DNA of 64,000 nucleotides from positions 113,827,738 to 113,891,737 of the forward strand of contig CM040423.1 of assembly GCA_022702705.1 (NCBI GenBank), in the 5' to 3' direction. Source of the DNA: Papilionanthe hookeriana x Papilionanthe teres (lineage: Eukaryota; Streptophyta; Magnoliopsida; Asparagales; Orchidaceae). Of this stretch, positions 22,262 to 31,988 are shown piece by piece. Both the position numbers and the translations under genes were made by a program. Position 1 is the first letter of the stretch. The number at the start of each line of letters is the position of its first letter. A model generated the notes under the pieces. That model saw nothing but the letters and a program-made list of their open reading frames with translations, was not told where the DNA came from and did not search any database.

Positions 22262-23748
22262 TCACAGCTCGTAGGGCCGTAGACTCTCTGACTCTGAATC
22301 TAGCTGAAAGTGGAAAGACATTTTTCTATCATCCATTCTCCTGAAAGTGACAGAGATTAGTTCCACAGGCACTCCTGGAATGCAATGTTTCGCTATGTCC
22401 GCTCCCTTTCATTTTAATACCAAGACGGAACCTACCGGTAGTGGTATCTCCACTGGCCCTCAGAACTCACCGGGGCCTACAATCTGGAGGTCAGATCTGA
22501 ACATGATGTTACATTGGTTGACAAAAGACACTGTGCAGAAAGGTCTGCCGAAGTCATGATGGTCTATGTGTGGAGGTATGCAGTCACCCTCCTTGTAGAA
22601 GTTAATGATGCAGCTGTTGGGTATGCAATCTACAGGTAATACCCTCCATGTTATCATCCTTTTTACCATTCTCTTGATAATTCTTGGCATCGAATCCACC
22701 TCACTGCGACGGAGTATTCCTATTGGATTCCCTTTTCTGTCTACCATGAAGTTGTAGCAACATCTGATTTGGATTGTAATTCTTCCTTTTCCTGACATCC
22801 ATCTTCGGGGTTCTGAATAGGTCTTTTCCCTCAGGCGGCCGGCTCGACCCATTTTTTGAAGTTCAACGACGCAATCTACAATTTGTTGCTGCTCGTAATC
22901 TGAGAATACATCTGTATGCAGCTCGAGGCCTTCTAAGATATTGATCCTCTTGCCTCCAATTCTCTCAAAATATTCAAAAGTTTTCTTTTCAACATTCTGC
23001 ATTCTTTCCAACTCATATTCCAGAATTATCTACAATCGGCGAGGTCTAGTAACGTACTGAGGAATGAATAGTTAAACCCCGGCACGCTCTCCTGCATGTC
23101 TTGGCTCCTCGAGATAGTCTCTGTCGGGACATCCTCTAGGGTTGTTTTCACAACAAGACTCTTCAGAACTGGTGCATCTGCTTGGCGTCGAGGCGCTGAT
23201 TCTATTTCTGTTCTTCTTGGAATTTCATTTATCTATTCTGCTTTCCTTGGAGTTGATCTCCTCCTTTCCGGTTCCTGACGAACCATTTTTTTTGGAGTAT
23301 TTGTATTGACTGTAGCAACTATCTCTTCATGTTGATCTGCTGCTAACTTGATTAACATCTTGCTAATGTGGTGTTTCTTGTTCCTCCGCTGGGTGGCAGT
23401 GAGAGTAGCTCTCCTTACCCCTTAGACTTCTGCGGGCATGGCGCTGACAGGCCTGCCCTCTGCTGTAGCAACAATGGACTTAACTTTCTTATCTTCTCCT
23501 GTAGCATGAGTGGCGTTTGCTTTTCTTTTCTTGCTGGCGGATTGCTAACTTGGGCCACCCACTTTCATCACTGTCTGGCTATGGAACTCTTCCCGATCAA
23601 TCGGGGTCTAATCATTCTCTTCATATTGTAGCACGGCTGGTGTGAAGTCAGAGTCAATCTCGATCTCGGCTCTATCCCTCACCCTCTTTTCATTAAGTGC
23701 TAGACTCACGCCATTTCTAAAGTTCAGAACCAACCGCCCATTCGACAT
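22262..23748 (-). pseudogene. AlkB-type (ALKBH9/10-like) oxygenase captured by element D
   Basis: A minus-strand reading frame of about 495 codons starts at the ATG at 23748 ('MSNGRLVLNFRNG') and ends at a TGA at 22262. The N-terminal ~250 residues are charged and low complexity, with a 'KKRK' nuclear-signal-like patch. The C-terminal ~230 residues are an AlkB-type Fe(II)/2-oxoglutarate oxygenase: 'SEPRRWMSGKGR', 'NFYKEGDCIPPHIDHHDFGR' (HxD metal ligands, His 22568-22570, Asp 22562-22564), 'IVGPGEF', 'LPVGSVLVL', 'AKHCIP' (third ligand, His 22385-22387) and 'ISVTFRRMD'. AlkB family members remove methyl groups from RNA or DNA; the plant ALKBH9/10 group acts on m6A in mRNA. Stops lie at about 23608, 23545, 23422, 23233, 23030, 22460 and 22409, with a frameshift near 23060. 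The Arg usually found seven residues before the last conserved Arg reads as Leu. It lies 345 bp after the integrase stop in the same orientation, ahead of the LTR, so it is element cargo. Confidence 0.88.
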
Positions 23749-24093
23749 TTCCCTGCAAAAAAACAAGGAAAGGATCAGGGGCTGTACTAAGAATAAGAAC
23801 AATAAGAAAAATATTTATTAATGAAAAATTCTTATTTATCTCTTTTAATTTTTAAAGAAAGTTGGAAGAGATGAGGGAAAGATCAGGAATGAACTGATTT
23901 AAAAGGAAAGATTGACATTTTATTATTACAATTTCACACGTTTTTTTTCTTTTTAACACATTTTTTTGTTAATGATTTTCTTTTTTATCATCCATTTTTT
24001 TTTAAGTTTTGGGTTCGGACCCAGTCGCAAATAATTACTCTACCCGTGCTTCTAGGAATGAGACCTCATTTTTAAAGTTCATCGTTTGAAACA
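23749..24093 (-). other. Spacer between D integrase and AlkB ORF
   Basis: AT-rich, with T and A runs. No ORF or motif that I can support. It could hold a splice acceptor or an internal start region for the AlkB ORF, but none can be pointed to. Confidence 0.4.
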
Positions 24094-25407
24094 TCAGGTT
24101 GCGTAATACTTCTTCAAATATCGTCCATTTATTGGAAGCATAGGTCGTTCTCCACAATAATTCACCAGTTGGTAGGAACCTCCTGAGTAGACTGTCTCGA
24201 CCACGAATGGCCCTTCTCATGTTGGTTCAAATTTACCTCCTATCTTGCGGTGTGTAAGAATAGGTCTTCTGAGAACTAGAACCAAGTCACCGACTTTAAA
24301 TGTCCTTGGACGTACTAGTTTATCATGGGCCTGGATCATCTTGGCTTGATACAGTTCCAAATTCTGCTGTGCTGAAAGTCTTTTTCCTTCCATGTTTTCC
24401 AATTCTTCCAATCGTAATTTAGCATTTTCTTCTATAGTGCTCTTTTCTACAACTACAATTCTGAGTGACGGAAGCTGTACTTCCAAGGATAAGACGGCCT
24501 CGGACCCGTACCCTAAAGCGTAAGGCGTAAACTGAGTAGGAGTTCTGAAAGTCGTCCTGTTGGCCCATAAGGCTTCTAACAACTTCTCGTGCCAATTTCT
24601 TTTGTTGTCATCCAAGGTTTTCTTTAGGATTTGGACGAGAGTTTTATTAAAAGCCTCGGCAAAGTCGTTTGCTCTCAGGTAATAGATCGTCGAATAACGC
24701 CAATCAATCCCATGTCTTCTGACAAAATTGTTGATCTTCGTACTTCTGAACATGGACCCATTATCCGAAATGATTCTGCATGGAACCCCGAAATGGTAGA
24801 AGACCCAATTCTTGAAAAACTACAACACATGGTGCGCTTTCCCTTCTCTGAGTGGTATAGCTTCTGCGCATTTGAAAAAGTAATCTGTTGCTGCAAGGAT
24901 AAAGCAATGTCCCATTGAAGATGGCGGTTATATCGGACCCACAATATCTTTGCCCAGATATTCAAATGGTCACGACACAATTGTCGGATGTAACACATTT
25001 GGAGGTTGATGTAGAACCACTCCATGTACTTGGCACTGGTGACAACTTTTGGCAACCTTCATGCAGTCGGTTATCATCGGGGGCCAGTAATATCCTAGTC
25101 TTTTAAACTTCATTTTCATCTTTGGACCCGATTGATGAGCGCCACAAAGTCCTGAGTGTACTTCTTTGACAATTTCACGAGCCTCAGACCCGCTCAGGCA
25201 TCTTAGCCACATCTGATCAAAAGACCTTCTGTATAACGTGTTGTTTATTAATGTATAAGACAGAGTTCATTTCTTGATTTGATGGGCTATCGAATTATCG
25301 TCTGGTAGGTTTCCTATTTGCAAGTAGTCTATTAGTGGCTGCCGCCAATCCTCTGTATTTTCTGTCACTGCTGCAATTGTTTCTTCTGCTTTTTCTAATT
25401 TGTGTAT
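24094..25407 (-). pseudogene. Element D integrase
   Basis: Zinc-binding region at 24970-25212: 'VHSGLCGAHQSG' supplies the two His and 'SCHQCQVHG' the two Cys. The catalytic core is broken between about 24753 and 24970. The downstream frame 24217-24753 has the core end ('RSTKINNFVRRHGID', 'AEAFNKTLVQIL' with the catalytic Glu) and a C-terminal tail ('RPRTFKVGDLVLVLRRP'). In-frame TGA at about 24216 replaces a Trp that E retains ('PTWEGPF'). The frame then continues to a terminal TGA at 24094-24096 after 'GRYLKKYYAT'. Element C is inserted just upstream (sense) of this gene. Confidence 0.85.
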
Positions 25408-25412
25408 TGTAT
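25408..25412. repeat. Left target-site duplication of element C
   Basis: TGTAT immediately before the TG of C's 5' LTR. The same five bases follow the CA of the 3' LTR. Joining the flanks with one copy restores a continuous D sequence that aligns with E near 61045 ('acaatacacaaat'), which supports the boundary. Confidence 0.9.
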
Positions 25413-25842
25413 TGATCATAGAAAAATACATTAAGAAATTCATATCTATTTTTGATGAAATTGCACACTAAAGAAAGGTATTTTCTTTATTTTACTGCAG
25501 GAATGAAGATTTATAAGTGATGGAAGCAAAAAATATTAAATGGAGCGAATTGGGATCAAAAAGGAAGAAATTCATGCAAATTGAACTAAGTCACCGACAG
25601 CGAGATCGAGGCCGCTAACGGCGAGATTATTAAGAAAATTTCTGAAGGATTTATAATTACCTCGGCGACAGCGAGCCCGAGCCCGCCGACAGTGAGATAG
25701 CACGGTTTGAAGACCTTCTAGAAGCCCCGCTGACAGCGAGGTCGTTTCCCACCGACGGCGAGACAGTTTAAAATGCAAATACTTTGAACCTGGACACTTT
25801 TTGAAGACGTGTTTAAGCACCCCTTGGACCTATGCCTACCTC

Positions 25843-25850
25843 TATAAATA
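25843..25850 (+). promoter_or_regulatory. TATA box of C 5' LTR
   Basis: TATAAATA within CTCTATAAATAGAG, which is itself an inverted repeat (CTCTAT/ATAGAG). Transcription would start about 30 bp downstream, near 25875, at the head of the 'gtgtctcttgagtcttca' repeats. The 3' LTR has the same box at 37098-37105. Confidence 0.75.
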
Positions 25851-26890
25851 GAGGCTGAATTCTAGTGTCTTAGTGTGTCTCTTGAGTCTTCAGTGTGTCT
25901 CTAGAGTCTTCAGTGTGTCTATTGTTTATCATTAGTGAGTTTCTTTAGTTTATTTGAGTGTTATTTACTTAGAAGTTTGCTGTACTAGAAGGAAAGGTCA
26001 AAGGAACTTCAAGGAATCTGCTTGGGATTGAAATTAAGAAAAGTATCTTTGTTTATTGTTGTTAACTTTAAATGAAATTCATGCTTTGTTTTATTCCCAT
26101 GCATTCTGAGTAGTTTTCTTAGACTTTCTCCTTGTTTATGAAATTACTTGAATTGATGAAATTAAATAGAAGTGCCTAGAATATTAAAATAAATTGTGAT
26201 AATTTTTACTTAAAACTTAATTTACTTTCAATCTGGCCAATTGAGTTGTTAAAATATGTTGAATTATCAACTATAGTAAAAATTACATCCAATATTCAGA
26301 GAAGTCAAAAACCATGGAAGGAGGGCGCAAATAAATAGGGAAATATTAATTATCGGGCGTAGAATTGGACATTTTAGTCCGATTGACATTAAAATATTCA
26401 ATTTGGTCCTATTGTTTGAGAGCCGAAGTGTAGATGTTAGCCCTCGAGTGAGGGGAACGTGGGAGCTCGAAGTGGCAACAGCATCCTCCCGACTTAGCAC
26501 GTAGATTCAGTAATCAAACATAGGATTAGTCAATGTTCTTTGCACCTGGACCAAAGGGTAAAGAATAGGATTGCTCCTATTTGTCACAATATAATTTAAG
26601 AATTCTATTTAAATTCATCATTCACTTAATTTTCTAAAAAACAAGGAGAATGATACTTTTTCTAAATTATTTAAATCAACTTTATTTCAAGCATTAGTTT
26701 ACTTTAGTTTGCTTTAGTTACTTTAAAATTCTGTTTACTTTATTAGTAAGTAATTCTTTTAAAATTAGCTGATACAAATCTGTTAAAAACTTTCCTGTGG
26801 GATCGATAATCAGGACTCCACTAAAGCCCTGTATTACCTGATACGATACGTATACTTGCGTAGAATCCACATTATACATTCCATCACAAA

Positions 26891-26893
<3 letters not shown>

Positions 26894-26931
<38 letters not shown>
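26894..26931. repeat. (TA)n microsatellite in C 5' LTR
   Basis: About 19 TA/AT dinucleotides. The same locus in the 3' LTR (38148-38227) has about 40. The two were identical at insertion, so one or both have changed length since. Confidence 0.95.
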
Positions 26932-26935
<4 letters not shown>

Positions 26936-27005
26936 GCGAGATCAAGTTTTTGGTACCGTTACTATAAACTTAATTTGCAAACATATTAAAAGGGGGTCAA
27001 GATTT

Positions 27006-27017
27006 TGGCGCCGTTGC
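27006..27017 (+). other. Primer-binding site of element C, shortened
   Basis: TGGCGCCGTTGC matches the first 12 bases of the tRNA-Asp complement; the sequence then diverges (tcagtg in place of cgggga). It lies six bases after the LTR end. Twelve bases may be weak for priming, and the change may post-date insertion. Confidence 0.8.
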
Positions 27018-27184
27018 TCAGTGAAGTAAAGAAATTATTTACTAGTAGTAACGTATTATTTTAAAATTTATAAAATTGTATGCGATAATTAGGAAACGAA
27101 AATTTAATACCTTAATATTCCGAATTAGAGCGTACAATTAAAAGAATTAGAAAACAGAAAAGACAAATTATAAATTTAACACAA

Positions 27185-28792
27185 ATGGTAAATATTCCTG
27201 AAAATGAAAATAGCAATCAACAGAGACCATTAAGAGATTATGCCAACCCTACATTAGATGAAATTCATTTAACTATTCAAAACCCTGATGTAGCTGCAAA
27301 TTCATTTGAACTTAAACCTGCAATTATCCAAATGGTACAAAACAATCAATTTAGTGGTTTACCTACTGAAGATCCTAATTTACATCTTGCTAGTTTTTTA
27401 GAACTATGTGCTACTTTCAAATATGAAGGAGTATCTAATGATGCTATTAGACTTAGACTTTTTCCTTTTTCTTTAAGGGATAAAGCTAAAATGTGGTTAT
27501 ATTCGTTAGCCACGAGATATATTAAAACTTGGGGAGAATTATCACAAAAATTTCTATCCAAATATTTTCCACCATCTAAAACTGCTAAGCTTAGAAATGA
27601 TATAAATTCTTTTAGTCAGTTTGATGGAGAGTCGATATATGAAGCTTGGGAGAGATTTAAAGAACTTCTTAGGAAATGCCCACATCATGCATTACCAGAT
27701 TGGTTAATTATCCAAACTTTCTATAATGGATTAGTAGGATCTTTAAGATCAATCATCAATGCTGCTGCTGGAGGATCATTAATGTCAAAACCTTTTGATG
27801 ACGCCTATGCACTAATTGAAGAAATGATAACCAATAATTTTCAATGGTCTGCTGATAGAATGAATCCGAAAAAAATAGCTTGTATTCATGAAAATGATGC
27901 AATATCTATGTTAGCTTCGTAAATCGCTGCTGTATTTAAAAAATTAGATCATTTTTGAATGAATTACTCTCCAATATATCTGAAGAAAATTCATCTGGAC
28001 AACTTATAGAATCCCAATCTCAATATGAAAGTATTAATGCAATTAACAACAAACCCAATAATCCTTATGCAAATTATTATAATCCTGGATGGAAAAATCA
28101 TCCTAATTTTAATTGGAATAATAAAATAACTATTCAACCTTGGATGAATAATATGACACAACCATTAGGAAATCCATCTAATCAAGGAAATCCTAATTAT
28201 AAAATTAATTATCCACCTGGATTTAATAATAATAACCCACAATTTAAAGATAAGAAATTATCAATAGAAGAATTAATTTTAAATATGGGTCAACATTTAC
28301 AAAATCAAGGAAATCAATTACAAATAGAAGGAAACCAATTAGAAAATCAAGGAACAGCTATAAAAAATATTGAAACTCAACTTGGACATATCGCTACTGC
28401 ACTTAATAATAGAATACCTGGAACATTTCCTAGTAATGTGGAAATAAATCCCAAAGACAAGGGAAATGAACAAATTAAAGCGATACAATTACGAATGTGG
28501 AAAAGAATTAGAAACTCAAATTCAGAAAGAACTTGAATGTCAAAAAGAGGAAGTGGAAATTGAAAAAGAAAAAAATCAACAAGATCCAAACTTAGAAAAT
28601 CCTTTAATACCTATGAAAATGTCTGTGGAAAAACCTCCACCACCATTTCCTCAACGACAAATTCAACATAAAAAAGATAAACAATTTGCTAAATTCCTTG
28701 AAATTTTGAAAAAATTAACGATAAATATTCCTTTCGTAGAAGATTTAGAACAGATGCCAAACTATGTAAAATTCATGAAAGAAAATTTTTAG
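27185..28792 (+). pseudogene. Element C gag
   Basis: The frame 27185-27922 starts 'MVNIPENENSNQQRPLRDYA' and holds the capsid domain ('WGELSQKFLSKYFPPSKTAK', 'YEAWERFKELLRKCPHH', 'LPDWLIIQTFYNGLVG'). A stop and shift near 27922-27955 lead to the Asn/Gln-rich part (27955-28536; 'PNNPYANYYNPGW', and 'GNQLQIEGNQLENQG', which is internally repeated). A second shift leads to the Glu/Pro-rich tail 28466-28792, ending 'MPNYVKFMKENF'. Gag would form the particle. In B this point is followed by protease; here it runs straight into RT. Confidence 0.9.
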
Positions 28793-29824
28793 TTGGACTT
28801 TAGCAGATATTAAAGGAAATAGTCCTTCAATCTGTATGCACAGAATTATTTTAGATAATGAACATAAGCCTAAAGCAGATCCTCAAAGGAGATTAAATCC
28901 GATAATGAAAGAAGTAGTCAAGAAAGAAATTTTAAAATGGTTAGATAATGGTATTATATATCCTATTTCTAACAGTGCTTGGGTAAGCCCAATTCACTGT
29001 GTACCTAAGAAAGGAGGAGTGATCGTCAAAGCTAATGAAAATAATGATCTTATCCCTATAAGACAAGTCACTGGACGGCGAATATGTTTTGATTATAGAA
29101 AATTAAACACAGCCACCAGGAAAGATCACTTCCCTTTACCATTTCTAGACCAGATGTTAGATAGATTAGCGGGACATAAATATTTTTGTTTCCTAGATGG
29201 ATATACCGGTTATCACCAAATACAAATTGCTCCCGAGGATCAAGATAAAACTACATTTACTAGTCCTTATGGAACTTTCACTTTACGAAGAATGCCTTTT
29301 GGATTATGTAATGCACCTGCAACATTCCAAAGATGTATGATGTCTATATTTAGTAAATTAATTGATAATGGAATAGAAGTATTTATGGATGATTTCTCTG
29401 TATTTGGAACAACATTTGATGCATGCTTAAATCATCTTGAAAAAGTATTTGAAGTATGTGAGAAAACTAATTTAGTTCTTAATCTGGGAGAAATGTCAAT
29501 TTATGGTTACGAGCGGCATTGTATTAGGGCATAAAATTTCGGAAAAAGGCATGAAAGTAGACCCTGCAAAAAATTCAAGTTATAGCTAAATTACCACCTC
29601 CAACTACGGTAAAAGGGGTAAGAAGTTTTCTTGGACATGTTGGATTCTACAGACTTTATATTAAAGATTTTTCAAAAATTACTAAACCTCTATGCCAACT
29701 TCTTGAAAAGGACAAGAAATTTGAATTTACAACTGAATGCCTGAATGCTTTTGAATTATTAAAAGATAAATTTATTACAACACCTATAATAGTTTCACCT
29801 AACTGGGAGAAACCATTTGAGTTT
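28793..29824 (+). pseudogene. Element C reverse transcriptase
   Basis: It begins abruptly with 'WTLADIKGNSPSICMHRI' fused to the end of gag. The main frame 28836-29534 carries 'SAWVSPIHCVPKKGG', 'RICFDYRKLNTATRKDHF', 'FCFLDGYTGYHQI', 'MPFGLCNAPATFQR' and the catalytic 'VFMDDFSVFG'. All palm motifs are present. A frameshift near 29495 ends the frame; the thumb and connection ('PPPTTVKGVRSFLGHVGFYR', about 29600-29650) continue in another frame. Confidence 0.92.
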
Positions 29825-30160
29825 ATGTGTGATGCTAGTGATTATGCTATAGGAACAGTTCTTGGGCAAAGATATGATAAGATTTTCAAAGTTATATACT
29901 ATGCTAGTAAAACTCTAAATGATGCTGAAATAAATTATACAGTTATCGAAAGAGAATTATTAGCAGTTGTATATGCTTTTAATAAATTTCGGCATTATCT
30001 AATAAGAACTAAATGTATTGTACATACCGATCATTCTCGCTATAAAATATTTAATGCAAAAGAAAGATTCTAAACCAAGATTAATCAGATGGATATTATT
30101 AAAGCAAGAATTTGATTTTGAGATCATTAATAAAAAGGGAATTGATAATCAAATTGCAGA
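29825..30160 (+). pseudogene. Element C RNase H
   Basis: The frame 29825-30073 has 'MCDASDYAIGTVLGQR' (first catalytic Asp), 'YYASKTLNDAEINYTVIERE' (catalytic Glu region) and 'VHTDHSRYKIF' (Asp). A frameshift at about 30045 moves the rest ('KPRLIRWILLKQEFDFEI', 'NQIADHSSRLE') into the frame that continues into integrase. It degrades the RNA strand during reverse transcription. Unlike D and E there is no second RNase H, as expected for Athila. Confidence 0.9.
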
Positions 30161-31549
30161 TCATTCATCAAGATTAGAAAATCTTGAATTATCTGATATT
30201 GATAATGAAAATTTAGACAGTTTTCCTGATGAACAACTTTATAATATAAATGAGTGGAAAATACCTTGGTATGCCGATATAGTAAATTTTATTGTAAGTG
30301 ATCTTTTACCACCTATGTTAACTTTGCAACAACAGAAAAAATTCATTCACGATACTAAAACATACTTTTGGGATGAACCATACTTATATAAGCAATGTAA
30401 GGATCTAATCATTAGAAGATGCGTACCTTATGAAGAAACTGAACCAATCATTCAAAAATGTCATGACTCTGATTTTGGAGGACATTTTGGGACAGATAAA
30501 ACTGCGTATAAAATTCTACAATCTGGATTCTACTGGCCTACTCTATTTAGAGATGTATATAGATATATAAAAACCTGCGATACAAGCCAAAGAGTAGGAA
30601 ACATATCAAGAAGAAATGAAATGCCTCTGAATTTTATATTGAAATTTTTGATGTTTGGGGATTGAATTTCATGGGACCTTTTATTCCTTCATTTGGAAAC
30701 TCATATATATTAGTAGCTGTTGATTATGTTTCCAAATGGATCGAAGCACAAGCTTTACCTAGGTGTGACGCTAAAAGTGTTTCAAAATTTTTAATGAAAA
30801 ATATTTTTACTAGATTTGGAATGCCGAGAGTGATTATCACTGACTGAGGAACTCATTTTAGAAACAAATATATTCACAAATTAGTAGAAAAATATAATAT
30901 TATGCATAAGATATCAACTGCTTATCATCCACAAACTAGTGGATTAGCTGAAGTATCTAATCGAGAGATTAAGCGTATATTAGAAAAATCAGTAAACCCT
31001 AATAGATTAGACTGTTCTATAAGACTAGACACTGCATTATGGGCATACATGACTGCTTATAAAACTCCGATTGGAATGACTCCTTATAGGCTTATATATG
31101 GAAAAACTTGCCACTTACCAGTTGAATTAGAATATAAAGCATATTGGGCGATTAAAGAATTTAATTATAATATGAAAGAAGCTGGTGAGAAGAGATTGTT
31201 GCAATTAAATGAATTGGAAGAATTAAGAAACGAATCATATGATAATGATAGGATTTATAAAGAAAGAATGAAATTATGGCATGATCGGAAGATTAGTCAG
31301 AGAAATTTTGAACCAGGACAAGAAGTTTTGCTTTATAATACTAGATTGAAATTATTTCCAGGGAAATTGAAATCTCGATGGTTAGGACCTTTCACCATAA
31401 CTCAAATATTTTCATATAGAACTGTAGAAATTGAAGATCCAAAAATAGGACATAGATTTAAGGTAAACGGACATAGATTAAAACCATATTTCGAAGGTAG
31501 AAGACCAAATTTTAAAGAGGTTTTAATGCTTAGTCAACCTGATTACTAA
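30161..31549 (+). pseudogene. Element C integrase
   Basis: Zinc-binding region near 30440-30600: 'KCHDSDFGGHFG' gives His-His, but the second Cys of the usual CxxC is Ser ('CDTSQR'). The frame shifts near 30660, then the core follows: 'FGDLNFMGPFI' region, 'VDYVSKWIEA', 'RVIITD' (second catalytic Asp), an in-frame TGA at 30844-30846 where a Trp is usual, then 'AYHPQTSGLAEVSNREIK' (catalytic Glu). The C-terminal tail includes 'PGQEVLLYNTRLKLFPGKLK' and 'SRWLGPFTI'. It ends at 31549 after 'LSQPDY'. Confidence 0.9.
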
Positions 31550-31575
31550 CTAAATTAGGTCGGGCTGACGATGTT

Positions 31576-31610
31576 AAACCAAGCGCTTTATGGGAGGCAA
31601 CCCATAGTAG
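31576..31610 (+). promoter_or_regulatory. Conserved post-integrase motif
   Basis: aaaccaagcgctttatggg / aggcaacccatagta, 27 bp after the integrase stop. The same block is in A on the minus strand (8131-8165). The inner part is imperfectly palindromic (TATGGG...CCCATA), so a hairpin in the RNA is possible. Confidence 0.8.
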
Positions 31611-31988
31611 TCTTTTATTTTAATTATCTACAAATTAGTGAGTCTATATTATTAAAATAAATCTTACTACTCAAAATTTTTTTATTAGAATCATCACAAA
31701 GTTGAACCTATATGATGAGATCAGAAAATATTCAGACCAGAGCAAAATTGGGCGATTTTTACGAATCTCACCTACAGCGAGCTCGAGCCCGCTGACAGCG
31801 AGATCGTGCGCCATGACTTGAGTCAGTTCTATAACTAGCTCGCCGACGGCGAGAAATGTCCTGCCGACGGCGAGGTTGTTGAAAATTTGGTTTCTTAAAG
31901 ATTTTTCGTGCTGTTTTGGACGGATCTAAGCCATTTCTTCGTAGGAAATTATTCCAAATCCAAAATTACACTGTTTTCTTCCTTAGGA
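31611..31988 (+). other. Leader ahead of X1 with GC-rich palindromes
   Basis: Noncoding. It contains four CTCGCCGACGGCGAG-type units between about 31770 and 31885, two of them in the paired form 'gctcgccgacggcgag...gccgacggcgag'. Otherwise AT-rich. Confidence 0.7.

Larger units (their letters stand above)
25413..26999 (+). repeat. 5' LTR of element C
   Basis: 1587 bp. It carries a TATA box at 25843-25850, three short repeats of the form 'gtgtctctagagtcttca' just downstream (25866-25925), six GC-rich CTCGCCGACGGCGAG-like units (25593-25765), and a (TA)n run at 26894-26931. Its last 55 bp (26945-26999) include a degenerate second primer site, discussed under findings. No ORF of note. Confidence 0.92.
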
